From positions 1-33,574 of the forward strand of contig JBKGYK010000032.1 of NCBI GenBank assembly GCA_046546095.1: a stretch of DNA of 33,574 nt. Direction: 5' to 3'. Shown here piece by piece: positions 8,047 through 15,427 of the stretch. The notes under the pieces were generated by a model, which was not told where the DNA came from, searched no databases, and was given only the letters and a program-made list of their open reading frames with translations. Every line of letters begins with the position of its first letter. The stretch's first letter is position 1. The position numbers and the translations under genes were made by a program. Source of the stretch: JAQIBY01 sp046546095 (GTDB taxonomy: Bacteria > Bacteroidota > Bacteroidia > Bacteroidales > ML635J-15).

Positions 8047-9357
8047 ATGAAAAATTATTTGTTTGTCATTGCTGTATTGATTGGTAATGTACTGTTTGCG
8101 CAGCCTGTGGATGAGCTTACCGATAAGTTTCTCATGTATGTAATTAAGCATGAATACCAAAATGCAGTGACCCTGTTTGATGATGACTGTCGTAATGATG
8201 GTAAGGATGCTGCCTGGCTGAAAAACAAACATGAACATCTGATGAAAGTCTATGGGAAAGCTGTCATGAGAGAGAAGGTGCTTAAGAGTTTTTACGGAAG
8301 CAAACACATAGTTATCCGTTTTCTCTGGTACGGAGAACAATCATGCAAAATCAGATTTGAAATCAAAAAAAATAAAATTCACGATATTGTTTTCCAGCCT
8401 GAAGCGGTGACCAATACATATTCGCATCCCGAATATGTTAAAAAACATGAATACATCAGTCGGCCAGTACTGATTCGTTCAGCAAAATATGCACTTCCCG
8501 GAGAAATTGTTCAGCCTGCAGGGATGGAACCGCTTGCCTGGCTGGTGTTTGTTCATGGTTCAGGACCATCTGATCGGGATGAATCATTCCTGGGAAATCG
8601 TACTTTTCGGGATATTGCTGTCGGATTGGCCAAAAAAGGTATCGCCAGTATCCGTTATGAGAAAAACACCTATTTATTTGCTCCGGAGCTGGCGGCAGAG
8701 AAAGGTATGACCATGTGGGATGAAACCGGCCGTGATGCGCTTGCTGCTTTTGATTATCTTACAGAACACGAGGCAGCAGACAGTTCTGTCGTAGCTCTTC
8801 TCGGCCACAGCCAGGGAGCGATGATGATTCCCCGGATATGCGATAGTATCAATCCCGACGCTGCCATTATGATTGCCGGTAATGCCCGCCCATTGCAGGA
8901 TGTGATGTATGAGCAGTTTAAGTTTTTATATTCTGAAGATGGGTTTAGCGATTCCGAAAAGCGACGACTCAGCATACAAAAGGAGCAGATAAAAAATCTG
9001 GAAAAACTTAAACATACCCATCCGGACTCTGTCGATTTTGCCTTGCCATACGGACTGCCGGCAGCCTACTGGAAATACCTGCTTGAATATGACCAGAAAG
9101 AAAGTCTGAAAAATATCGATGTGCCGGTTTTACTTATTCAGGGCAAGGGCGATTATCAGGTAAAAATGAAAGATTTCCGGAAGTTCCGTCGTGCTCTGAG
9201 ACGTTCCGGTGTACACTGGAAGGCCATTGCTTATGAAAAAGTAAATCACCTCCTCTTTGAGAATGAAAAAGAGCCTTCAAAATTCGAATATGAACGCTCT
9301 GAAAATGTGGAGAAATATATCATTGATGATATGGCAGACTGGCTGAAAGGATTATGA
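8047..9357 (+). CDS. Exported alpha/beta hydrolase (serine peptidase/esterase-like) with DUF3887-like N-terminus
   Basis: A 436-residue protein with a signal peptide (MKNYLFVIAVLIGNVLFAQ) that places it in the periplasm. Residues about 22-120 (ELTDKFLMYVIKHEYQNAVTLFDDD) resemble the DUF3887 fold often fused ahead of hydrolases. Residues 140-436 are an alpha/beta hydrolase. The oxyanion strand reads WLVFVHGSGPSDRDE, the nucleophile S255 is in LLGHSQGAM, the acid D369 is in VLLIQGKGDYQV, and the base H401 is in KVNHLLFE, so the whole triad is present. HGSGPSDRDE is characteristic of the acyl-peptidase/esterase group in this phylum. Substrate cannot be told: peptides, esters or lipids. The last 6 bases overlap the convergent LETM1-like gene. 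Single gene with its own promoter. Confidence 0.88.
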   Translation: MKNYLFVIAVLIGNVLFAQPVDELTDKFLMYVIKHEYQNAVTLFDDDCRNDGKDAAWLKNKHEHLMKVYGKAVMREKVLKSFYGSKHIVIRFLWYGEQSCKIRFEIKKNKIHDIVFQPEAVTNTYSHPEYVKKHEYISRPVLIRSAKYALPGEIVQPAGMEPLAWLVFVHGSGPSDRDESFLGNRTFRDIAVGLAKKGIASIRYEKNTYLFAPELAAEKGMTMWDETGRDALAAFDYLTEHEAADSSVVALLGHSQGAMMIPRICDSINPDAAIMIAGNARPLQDVMYEQFKFLYSEDGFSDSEKRRLSIQKEQIKNLEKLKHTHPDSVDFALPYGLPAAYWKYLLEYDQKESLKNIDVPVLLIQGKGDYQVKMKDFRKFRRALRRSGVHWKAIAYEKVNHLLFENEKEPSKFEYERSENVEKYIIDDMADWLKGL

Positions 9358-9804
9358 ATCTTCCGTCATCCCTGCCTGATTTTCAGAGGGGTGATTCTCT
9401 GCTTTTTTGCGGAAAGATGATGGAATAAAGGTGAAATTCCTAACCCCCAGTTTGCGGGCAAGCATTTCAAGGCCAAGCAGGGAAAAAGCACCTCCCGGCA
9501 ATAAAGATACAGATGCAAAGAAACCTACGCGTCCAACATCCTTGAGCTGCTCAAGGGCTTCTTTTACTTCAGCCTCTGATGGTGGGGTCTTTCTTTCCTC
9601 AAGCTTTAGCTTGTGCTCCAGCAATTTGAAAAATACTTCTGCCATCTGTTTTGTCTCTTTGCTTTCATTGGCAAATGGACTCCACATCTTTTTTAGTTTA
9701 GCCCTGGCTTTACCGGCAAAATGAATGGCTGCTTCTTCACTGGCTTCATTGTGTCTGTAGTGTTTCTTATAGGCTTTTAATCTGTCCTCTGATGCTTTTT
9801 TCAT
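9352..9804 (-). CDS. LETM1-like domain protein, small
   Basis: A 150-residue basic protein without a signal peptide. The first 90 residues are charged helices (KARAKLKKMWSPF, EVFFKLLEHKLKLEERKTP, EAEVKEALEQLKDVGRVG). The second part, FFASVSLLPGGAFSLLGLEMLARKLGV followed by NFTFIPSSFR, has the hydrophobic helix, the LPGG turn and the L/F-P-SSF end that I associate with LETM1-related proteins, which in mitochondria act in ion exchange across the inner membrane. In bacteria the role is unknown. The match rests on a short segment, so the assignment is tentative; the alternative is simply a conserved membrane-associated protein. It is convergent with the hydrolase gene and overlaps it by 6 bases. 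Confidence 0.6.
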   Translation of the reverse strand: MKKASEDRLKAYKKHYRHNEASEEAAIHFAGKARAKLKKMWSPFANESKETKQMAEVFFKLLEHKLKLEERKTPPSEAEVKEALEQLKDVGRVGFFASVSLLPGGAFSLLGLEMLARKLGVRNFTFIPSSFRKKAENHPSENQAGMTEDS

Positions 9805-9931
9805 TCTCTTTTCTCCTGATAATTATGATATTGTAAAAATAGTGAATTATAAGGATTTACCCATGATTTTAGCTTATGGACTTTGTAGAATTGTTAAATT
9901 TTTAGCTTTTTTTAAAATTTTTCTTAAAAAG

Positions 9932-9945
9932 AACAACATGTTGTT
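9932..9945. promoter_or_regulatory. Perfect 14-base palindrome upstream of the cold-shock gene
   Basis: AACAACATGTTGTT is a perfect inverted repeat ending 10 bases before the -7 element TATATTTG. It occupies the place where the -33 contact would be, so it is a candidate operator or activator site. This is inference from position only. Confidence 0.4.
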
Positions 9946-9955
9946 GTAAACTTGT

Positions 9956-9963
9956 TATATTTG
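9956..9963 (+). promoter_or_regulatory. -7 promoter element of the cold-shock gene
   Basis: TATATTTG exactly matches TAnnTTTG, 32 bases before the ATG at 9996, leaving a leader of about 25 bases. That is short compared with the long structured leaders of Escherichia coli cspA. Confidence 0.55.
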
Positions 9964-9995
9964 TCACGAACTTTAATTTTTAATTACTATTTATT

Positions 9996-10187
9996 ATGAA
10001 CAGAGGAATCGTTAAATTCTTTAATCAAACCAAAGGTTATGGTTTCATTAAAGACATGGACTCAGACAAAGAGTATTTTGTACACGTTAGTGGTCTTGTT
10101 GATGAAGTTGACAAAGACGACGAAGTGACTTTTGAATTGACTGAAGGTCGTAAAGGCCTTAATGCTGTAGATGTGAAATTGGCTTAA
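9996..10187 (+). CDS. Cold-shock domain protein (CspA family)
   Basis: A 63-residue single cold-shock domain that binds single-stranded RNA or DNA in the cytoplasm and melts mRNA structure. Both nucleic-acid contact motifs are present: RNP1 as KGYGFIKD (13-20, with the usual K-G-[FY]-G-F-I) and RNP2 as YFVHVSGL (27-34; the normal form is V/I-F-V-H). The opening MNRGIVKFFNQ matches the canonical M-x-x-G-x-V-K-W-F-N start, with Phe in place of Trp. The closing TFELTEGRKGLNAVDVKLA is normal for the fold. The protein is a few residues shorter than CspA (70). It is monocistronic, with its own promoter, an upstream palindrome and a strong terminator. High expression is likely but not shown. Confidence 0.95.
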   Translation: MNRGIVKFFNQTKGYGFIKDMDSDKEYFVHVSGLVDEVDKDDEVTFELTEGRKGLNAVDVKLA

Positions 10188-10214
10188 TTTCCAACATACA
10201 AAGTATTCTTGTAC

Positions 10215-10242
10215 AAGCCGGCTCGCTAGAGCCGGCTTTTTT
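10215..10242 (+). terminator. Rho-independent terminator of the cold-shock gene
   Basis: A 10-base-pair perfect stem (AAGCCGGCTC with GAGCCGGCTT), a 4-base loop GCTA and a run of six T. It lies 27 bases after the stop codon. Confidence 0.9.
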
Positions 10243-10481
10243 CATGTCTTACGGGAAATATCGAATCTCATCCAGTTAAGTGAGGCGTGCTTTTCCAAAT
10301 CACAGGCTTCCCATTTGTTGAACAGAGAAAATGCTGCATGATTATGTTATGTATAGCCAATTTCATGAAAACAACACACCCGGCTCTTTCAATGTATACT
10401 TTACTGAATATTTCCTTTCAATTTATCGTGTGAAAACGAATAAGTTGTTTCTTTGCAAGGGAAGAATAAACCAAAACCATT

Positions 10482-10937
10482 ATGAGTACATGTGATAATT
10501 ATATTTTATCCTATCGGGTATTTGAAAAAATTCAGCTCGCATACATCAGATATCAGGGAAAAGTAACGGTCAATGAAATCCTTGAATGCGTTGAAATTCA
10601 GTATGAGACACCAGTGCTGACTAAATTGAATAAACGATTGATAGATTTCCGGGATGCGCAAGTGATTTATGAGAAAGGCAAAAACATCAACTCAGACCCA
10701 TCCCGGATTCGGGATAGGCTCAATAAACTACAGACTGACGATTCCAAAGAAGCTATTTTGATTGATACACCGGGAGAGACTGCATTTTTCTTTTTATATG
10801 CAGATTTGTCACAAAGTAAAAACAAAGAGGCCAATTGTTTTTCTACCATCCAGGCTGCATTGAATTATCTTGAAGTTGGGATGACAGAAGCAGAGCAAAA
10901 TTCCCTGACAGATAACATGATCAGGATTGAGTGCTGA
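10482..10937 (+). CDS. SpoIIAA/STAS-like protein of unknown function
   Basis: A 151-residue soluble protein with no signal peptide. The layout is a strand YILSYRVFEKIQLAYIRYQG, then the helix VTVNEILECVEIQYETP, then KRLIDFRDAQVIYE, later KEAILIDTPGETAFFFLYADL, and a final helix FSTIQAALNYLEV. The G-x-V-T-x-x-E opening, the L-I-D-F-R-D-A motif and the F-S-T-x-x-A-A-L-x-W/Y-L end are what I know from Bacteroidota SpoIIAA-like proteins, a two-layer alpha/beta fold that in some relatives serves lipid binding or anti-sigma-factor antagonism. No conserved phosphorylatable serine can be pointed out, so a switch role is open. It stands alone between the cold-shock gene and the glycosyltransferase, 83 bases before the latter. 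Confidence 0.6.
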   Translation: MSTCDNYILSYRVFEKIQLAYIRYQGKVTVNEILECVEIQYETPVLTKLNKRLIDFRDAQVIYEKGKNINSDPSRIRDRLNKLQTDDSKEAILIDTPGETAFFFLYADLSQSKNKEANCFSTIQAALNYLEVGMTEAEQNSLTDNMIRIEC

Positions 10938-11020
10938 ATAATTCGGATTCATCCATGGAAAGCCATATATAAAAATCAACACAGTTATTTTTAATTTGAT
11001 ATTCTTATCTTTACTGAGCG

Positions 11021-12439
11021 ATGGATAAAAATAAGCATTTACCTTTTCAGTTGATAAGCCTGGCTTTTTTGGTTGTTCTTGTTTTGCCGGTTTTGATTCA
11101 GGATGGCATGTTTATGGACGGACAGCAATATGCCTGCGTTGCCAAAAACCTTGCAGAAGGGAAAGGCAGTTTCTGGTTTCCTCATTTGAGTGATACATGG
11201 TGGAAAGCCGGATCCCCGCATTTTATGGAACATCCGCCTCTTGTGTACGGGATGCAGTCCATGTTTTTTAAAGTTTTCGGTAATTCCTTATATACAGAAC
11301 GAATTTATTCGTTTTTTACCCTGCTGATTGCTTTGATGCTGATAATCAGAATATGGAAATTTTGCTTTTCTAAAAAATCACCCCATCATCATGCCTGGTG
11401 GGTGGCAGTATTGTTCTGGATATGGATTCCGTTGACAAGCTGGTCATACCAGAACAACCTGATGGAAAACAGCATGTTAATGTTCGACTTGCTTGCTGTT
11501 TTCTTTTTGCTGAAATTTCTGAAAGGAGGTAAAAATTATATCATGTTAGCCTTGGGTTCATTGGCAATCTTTGCCGCCTTTCTTTCAAAAGGACTGCCGG
11601 GTTTGTTTCCTTTGCTTATAATCCCTTTGCATGGAATTGTTTTTCGCGATAAAAGTGTTGGCTTTTATGCAATACATAGCCTGTTGTTTTTGGTGCTTAG
11701 CAGTGTGTGGCTACTTTTGATTGTCCAATGGCAGGATGCCGGGGAAAGTCTTGGCTTCTATCTCAAAGAAAGACTGCTTACTCGTATAAGCGATGATCCA
11801 ACTGTGAAATCCCAATATTTTATTATAAAGCAGCTACTAATCAACCTGATACCGGTTTTGTTTACTATGATTTTGTTGCTGATTGTCCAGAAAAGACTGC
11901 GAATATCAAAATTGTCAAGGCAACAGGCAAAACTTTCTGCTTTATTTTTACTGACAGGCTTGTCAGCATCATTACCCTTGTTCCTTACGCCGGTACAGCG
12001 TGGTTTCTATCTAATGCCTTCCTTTCCTTTTTTCGCTATTTCAGCGGCTATTCTGGTATTGCCCGTTATTCATCACTATGTGCATAAGAGTATTGTAAAC
12101 AAATCAAAAACTATACTCCTCATCATTGGCATTGTTTTTATTGCATCTGCATTCATTTATTCGGGAAGCAGAATTGGCAAAACAGGCCGACATGAACTGG
12201 TGCTGGAGGATGCACATGCCATTGGTGGGATTGTGCCGGAAAATACTATCATCACAGCACCGGAACAATTATACGACAACTGGGCTCTGCAGGTGTATCT
12301 GGTGAGGCATTATAATATAAGTATGAAGGTTTCCAATGAAGAAACAAAGTGGACACTGTCAGATTATGTTGAAGGTGTGGGAAATCCCATCATTTGTCTG
12401 GAGTCCGGCCCCTGGGTATTGTACAGAACTCCCGAATAA
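11021..12439 (+). CDS. Family 39 (ArnT/PMT-like) membrane glycosyltransferase
   Basis: A 472-residue polytopic membrane protein. The first helix (LPFQLISLAFLVVLVLPVLI) leads into the extracytoplasmic loop QDGMFMDGQQYACVAKNLAEGKG, whose Asp followed by Y-x-x-x-A-x-N-L is the signature of GT-C family 39 enzymes. The acid there is the catalytic base in relatives. A second family hallmark is the loop F-x-E-H-P-P-L-V-Y-G (residues ~67-76). About ten further hydrophobic segments follow (for example LLIALMLIIRIW, LFLVLSSVWLLLIVQW, ILLIIGIVFIASAFIYSG), and a soluble tail of about 80 residues ends the protein. These enzymes move a sugar from a polyprenyl-phosphate donor to lipid or protein outside the membrane. 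Acceptor and sugar cannot be told. A weak -7 box (TATCTTTA at 11006) precedes the gene. Confidence 0.87.
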   Translation: MDKNKHLPFQLISLAFLVVLVLPVLIQDGMFMDGQQYACVAKNLAEGKGSFWFPHLSDTWWKAGSPHFMEHPPLVYGMQSMFFKVFGNSLYTERIYSFFTLLIALMLIIRIWKFCFSKKSPHHHAWWVAVLFWIWIPLTSWSYQNNLMENSMLMFDLLAVFFLLKFLKGGKNYIMLALGSLAIFAAFLSKGLPGLFPLLIIPLHGIVFRDKSVGFYAIHSLLFLVLSSVWLLLIVQWQDAGESLGFYLKERLLTRISDDPTVKSQYFIIKQLLINLIPVLFTMILLLIVQKRLRISKLSRQQAKLSALFLLTGLSASLPLFLTPVQRGFYLMPSFPFFAISAAILVLPVIHHYVHKSIVNKSKTILLIIGIVFIASAFIYSGSRIGKTGRHELVLEDAHAIGGIVPENTIITAPEQLYDNWALQVYLVRHYNISMKVSNEETKWTLSDYVEGVGNPIICLESGPWVLYRTPE

Positions 12440-12471
12440 ATACTTTTTTCGGTAAATCAGGCGTGTTTGCT

Positions 12472-12500
12472 TTTGAGTTTTGCAGAAATCTATATCTTTG
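12472..12500 (+). promoter_or_regulatory. Promoter of the rubrerythrin gene
   Basis: TATCTTTG at 12493-12500 is an exact TAnnTTTG element. TTTG at 12472 lies 17 bases upstream and another at 12466 lies 23 bases upstream. The gene ATG is 22 bases downstream of the -7 box. Confidence 0.55.
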
Positions 12501-12522
12501 ATAAAATTCAAAATTGAAACAC

Positions 12523-13095
12523 ATGACAATTAAAGGAACAGAAACAGAAAAAAACCTGCTGAAAGCATTTGCGGGTGAATCACAGGCAAGAAACCGATAC
12601 ACACTGGCTGCCAAAAAAGCCAGAGAAGAAGGATACGAGCAGATTGCAGGCGTATTTATGGAGACCGCCGAGCAGGAACTGATGCATGCTACCCGTTTTT
12701 TCTCTTACCTCGAAGGAGGTCCGCTGGAAATTACCGCAGAATATCCCGCTGGAAAAGTTGGTACAACTGCCGAAAACCTGAAAGAAGCCGCTGACGGTGA
12801 AAATGAAGAGTGGTCTGATTTGTACCCTGAATTTTCAGAAACTGCCAAAAAAGAAGGCTTTAATGAAATTGCTACCCAGTTTAAAATGGTGGCTAAGGCT
12901 GAGGTTACGCACGAAAACCGTTTTCTGAAATTGCTGGATAATCTTGAAAACAACCGCGTTTTTGAACGGGATGAGCCGGTGAAATGGTATTGCCGTAAGT
13001 GTGGATTTATCCATGAAAGCAAAAAGGCGTTGAAAAATTGCCCGACATGCAAACATCCCATGGCGTATTTTGAAGTATACAACGAAATAATATAA
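12523..13095 (+). CDS. rbr: Rubrerythrin
   Basis: A 190-residue non-haem iron protein that reduces hydrogen peroxide in the cytoplasm of anaerobes and microaerophiles. I start it at the ATG at 12523 (MTIKGTETEKNLLKAFAGES); an upstream TTG at 12514 would add three residues but no better context. The four-helix diiron domain carries the expected ligands: E19 in FAGESQARNRY, E52 and H55 in EQELMHA, the second-half pair around EFSETAKKEGF, and E127 with H130 in KAEVTHENR. The C-terminal rubredoxin-like iron site is C157-x2-C160 and C173-x2-C176 (YCRKCGF, NCPTCKHP). Length and domain order are those of classical rubrerythrin. It fits an anaerobic or oxygen-sensitive host. Own promoter upstream and a strong hairpin after the stop. 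Confidence 0.96.
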   Translation: MTIKGTETEKNLLKAFAGESQARNRYTLAAKKAREEGYEQIAGVFMETAEQELMHATRFFSYLEGGPLEITAEYPAGKVGTTAENLKEAADGENEEWSDLYPEFSETAKKEGFNEIATQFKMVAKAEVTHENRFLKLLDNLENNRVFERDEPVKWYCRKCGFIHESKKALKNCPTCKHPMAYFEVYNEII

Positions 13096-13100
13096 ACGTT

Positions 13101-13140
13101 AAGCTTTATGAAAGTTCTGAACTTTCGTAAAGCTTGTTTT
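13101..13140. terminator. Terminator between rubrerythrin and threonine aldolase genes
   Basis: Sixteen-base arms (13101-13116 and 13120-13135) pair with a single G-T wobble around a CTG loop. TTTT follows a few bases after on the plus strand. It sits between two convergent genes and can serve both. Confidence 0.75.
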
Positions 13141-13146
13141 GGTCGT

Positions 13147-14178
13147 TTATTTCGTAAGTTTTCTTAAGTCGTCAAGGAAACTTCTTACCTGCTCGTCGGT
13201 GCTGGCCCAGGAAAGCACCAGACGGACACAGGAGTTGTTTTTATCAATTTTTTCCCACACATAAAATCCATAATCTTCCATCATCTTGTCAATTATGGGA
13301 TTGGGAAAAATGGGGAAAATTTGGTTGGATTCAGGGACATAGCGAAAGTTGTATCCCAAATCGGCAATGCCGCTGCTGAGCTTAGCGGCCAACAGGTTGG
13401 CGTATTCGGCCAGATCGAAATACAGATTATTCTCAAACATGCTGTGAAACTGAATGCCCAAGGTCCGGCCTTTGGCCATCAGTGCTCCCTTTTGTTTCAT
13501 GTGATAGCGAAAATGCGGCTGCAGGTCTGGATTGATAATTACAAGAGCCTCACCAAAAAGAAATCCGTTTTTTGTTCCACCGATGTAAAAGGCATCGCAT
13601 AATGTTGCCATATCTGCCATGCTCATGTCGTTGGCAGGGGAGGTGAGGGCCATTCCCAGCCTTGCGCCGTCAATGTACAGGTACAGACCGTGCTTGTCGC
13701 AAACTGTGCGTAATGCCTGCAATTCAGTTTTCGTGTAAACTGTGCCGGTTTCGGTGGTATTGGAAATGAAAAGCAGCTTTGGATACACCATGTGCTCAAA
13801 GTGATGCTCGGCTACTACATCTTCAACCTGTTCCGGTGTAATTTTACCGTCCGTGGTGGGCAGCTCATTGATTTTATGCCCGGTAGCTTCGATGGCGCCG
13901 GTTTCGTGGGTGGAAATGTGTGCAAGATTGGTGGCAATGACTGATTCATGAGGACGCAAAGCCGCTGACAGCATCACCAGGTTGGTTTGGGTGCCGCCGG
14001 TGAGAAAATGCACATCTGCTTCAGGCTGATTGCTGAGTTCTTTGATGAGTTTTGCAGCTTTTGCACAGTATGGGTCTTCTCCATAACCGTCGGTTTGCCC
14101 TGAATTGTTGTTTCTTAAGGCTTCGAGTATCTGCGGATGGCAGGCTTCGCTGTAATCGTTGCGGAAACTATATTTCAT
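13147..14178 (-). CDS. Low-specificity L-threonine aldolase
   Basis: A 343-residue pyridoxal-phosphate enzyme of fold type I that splits threonine (or allo-threonine) to glycine and acetaldehyde in the cytoplasm. Visible signatures are the opening RNDYSEACHPQILEAL, the GYGEDPYCAKAAKLI segment typical of this group, the cofactor-binding LTGGTQTNLVMLSAALR, the aromatic-stacking HISTHETGAIEATGHKI, the D170 and R173 in YLYIDGARLGMAL, and the Schiff-base lysine K203 in YIGGTKNGFLFGEA. Length is that of bacterial LtaE. A related beta-eliminating lyase (alliinase-like or phenylserine aldolase) is a possible alternative because this family has broad specificity. It is a single gene convergent with rubrerythrin and divergent from the membrane protein gene. 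No clear -7 box is seen upstream. Confidence 0.9.
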   Translation of the reverse strand: MKYSFRNDYSEACHPQILEALRNNNSGQTDGYGEDPYCAKAAKLIKELSNQPEADVHFLTGGTQTNLVMLSAALRPHESVIATNLAHISTHETGAIEATGHKINELPTTDGKITPEQVEDVVAEHHFEHMVYPKLLFISNTTETGTVYTKTELQALRTVCDKHGLYLYIDGARLGMALTSPANDMSMADMATLCDAFYIGGTKNGFLFGEALVIINPDLQPHFRYHMKQKGALMAKGRTLGIQFHSMFENNLYFDLAEYANLLAAKLSSGIADLGYNFRYVPESNQIFPIFPNPIIDKMMEDYGFYVWEKIDKNNSCVRLVLSWASTDEQVRSFLDDLRKLTK

Positions 14179-14239
14179 TACACGGTATCTTATTTGGTGC
14201 TAAGATAAAAAAATAGTACCAAAATAATGTAAAATATAC

Positions 14240-14270
14240 TTGACAAAAAAGAAAGGATGCATTACCTTTG
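14240..14270 (+). promoter_or_regulatory. Full Bacteroidota promoter of the membrane protein/XRE pair
   Basis: TTG at 14240-14242, a 20-base spacer and TACCTTTG at 14263-14270 match both parts of the consensus. The first ATG of the downstream pair is 25 bases further. Confidence 0.65.
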
Positions 14271-14295
14271 ACCTTGTCATCAAACCAGATTGTTT

Positions 14296-14772
14296 ATGAA
14301 TTCACGTTTTTTGTTTCCGTACACATGTAAAATTGCAGGTTTAATTCTGTTGGTTCCCGGATTGGTACTGGCAATTTTGAACTTCTTTTTTAATTATGAA
14401 CCTGCCTGGTTAAATTGGAAGGTATTTGCCTTCGCTGATGTGAGTTTTCTGCGCGGAGATGTTTATTTTCAGGTGGTTGAAAACAATGTCACCAACGAGC
14501 TGGCCGGCCTCTTGATGATTGTTTCCCTGGTTTTTATTGCCTTTTCGCGTGAAAAACAGGAGGATGAGCTTATCAATAAAATACGGCTGGAATCTTTGTT
14601 GTGGGCAACCTATATCAATTATGCAGTATTGATATTATCGCTCATTTTTCTGTACAATTTTGCATTTTTGTGGGTCTTGATTTTCAACATGTTTACCCTG
14701 TTAGTGATTTTTAATATCCGGTACTACATCATGCTTGCTAAAATGAAGAGGGGACTGAAAAATGAAGAATAG
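14296..14772 (+). CDS. Four-helix membrane protein, partner of an XRE regulator
   Basis: A 158-residue integral membrane protein. I start it at the ATG at 14296; a TTG two codons earlier is unlikely. Hydrophobic segments are IAGLILLVPGLVLAILNFFF (12-31), LAGLLMIVSLVFIAF (~70-84), LLWATYINYAVLILSLIFLYNF and FLWVLIFNMFTLLVIFN. A loop between helices 1 and 2 (about 32-68) would face the periplasm, and a charged stretch EKQEDELINKIRLESLLWA lies on the cytoplasmic side. I do not know its function. It overlaps by 11 bases an XRE-type regulator gene, and this membrane protein plus small HTH arrangement recurs in Bacteroidota and Firmicutes. A role as the regulated target or signal input of the repressor is a guess from the pairing. 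Confidence 0.75.
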   Translation: MNSRFLFPYTCKIAGLILLVPGLVLAILNFFFNYEPAWLNWKVFAFADVSFLRGDVYFQVVENNVTNELAGLLMIVSLVFIAFSREKQEDELINKIRLESLLWATYINYAVLILSLIFLYNFAFLWVLIFNMFTLLVIFNIRYYIMLAKMKRGLKNEE

Positions 14773-14974
14773 CATCAAAGTAGAACGTGCGAAAAACGAT
14801 ATGACACAGGCACAACTGGCAGAGCTTGTCAATGTCAGCCGGCAAACCATCAATGCCGTGGAAAAGGGAAAATACAATTTGTCAACTGTACTTGCACTGA
14901 AAATTGCCAGGGTATTTGGCACCACTGTGGATGCAATCTTTGAACTGGAAGAGGATGACCTGAAAAAGCGCTGA
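14762..14974 (+). CDS. Small XRE-family transcriptional regulator
   Basis: A 70-residue protein that is essentially one helix-turn-helix of the Cro/CI type. Residues 5-60 give the five helices: IKVERAKNDMTQAQLAELV, the recognition turn NVSRQTINAVEKGKYNLS, and LALKIARVFGTTVDAIFELE. The motif T-Q-x-x-L-A-x-x-V-x-V-S-R-Q-T-I-x-x-x-E-x-G-K-Y is the hallmark of the YozG-like subgroup. It presumably represses or tunes its own operon. The start codon is inside the last codons of the membrane protein gene (11-base overlap), so translation is probably coupled. There is no effector domain, so any signal would have to come through a partner, possibly the membrane protein. High certainty for DNA binding, none for the regulon. 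Confidence 0.93.
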   Translation: MKNSIKVERAKNDMTQAQLAELVNVSRQTINAVEKGKYNLSTVLALKIARVFGTTVDAIFELEEDDLKKR

Positions 14975-15028
14975 TTTGCAGGATGAAGTGTCGAAATTAT
15001 CCGGTGCAAGGGAGTTGAAGCGTTTGCT

Positions 15029-15353
15029 TTACAAATCGTCCAGCCTGACATCTATGGATTTTGGATTGTCTTCGGTTTTTCCGAATTGCAGGTGAGCTGT
15101 GGCACCTTGCATCAGGGGATGTGCCTTCAAAGCCGGCAAGACAGCTTTGAATAGTGTTTCGGCATTTTTGCCGTACATGTACAGAGAACCGTCGCTGTTA
15201 TCCATGGCCAGCTCGTGGCCGTCGTAAAAACCGAGGAGGTTGTTTTCAATAATCAGCGTCAGCTTTTTTTCAAATTCATGTACTGCATCCAGTTCATCCA
15301 GCCCATGGTTGAAATGAATGATGACCGCGTGTGTGTTTGTTGAAATTAGACAT
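15029..15353 (-). pseudogene. Small conserved protein, probable frameshift near its N-terminus
   Basis: A clean coding frame of 99 residues runs from 15328 to a TAA at 15029: AVIIHFNHGLDELDAVHEFE, then the AMDNSDGSLYMYGKN stretch, then LFKAVLPALKAHPL. It has no ATG, GTG or TTG at its head; going upstream the frame reaches a TAG within 20 codons. An ATG at 15353 is out of frame by one base. Removing one base from the AAA at 15336-15338 would join it as MSNFNNTHAVIIHF, a natural N-terminus for a protein of about 107 residues. Codon use and the alternating pattern look like a real gene. So this is either a genuine frameshift, a rare non-ATG start, or a sequencing error. The protein family is one I recognise only vaguely as a small conserved cytoplasmic protein; function unknown. 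It borders the restriction-modification genes. Confidence 0.6.
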
Positions 15354-15427
15354 AAATTCTTCTAATAATATTTAATGTTGAAAGCAGGTATTCTGATTTA
15401 TTGATCTTGGTTTTTAATAGCGATACT

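Noticed and set aside
12705..13082. Minus-strand 125-codon frame in rubrerythrin
   Set aside because: It is the antisense shadow of a complete rubrerythrin with all metal ligands.
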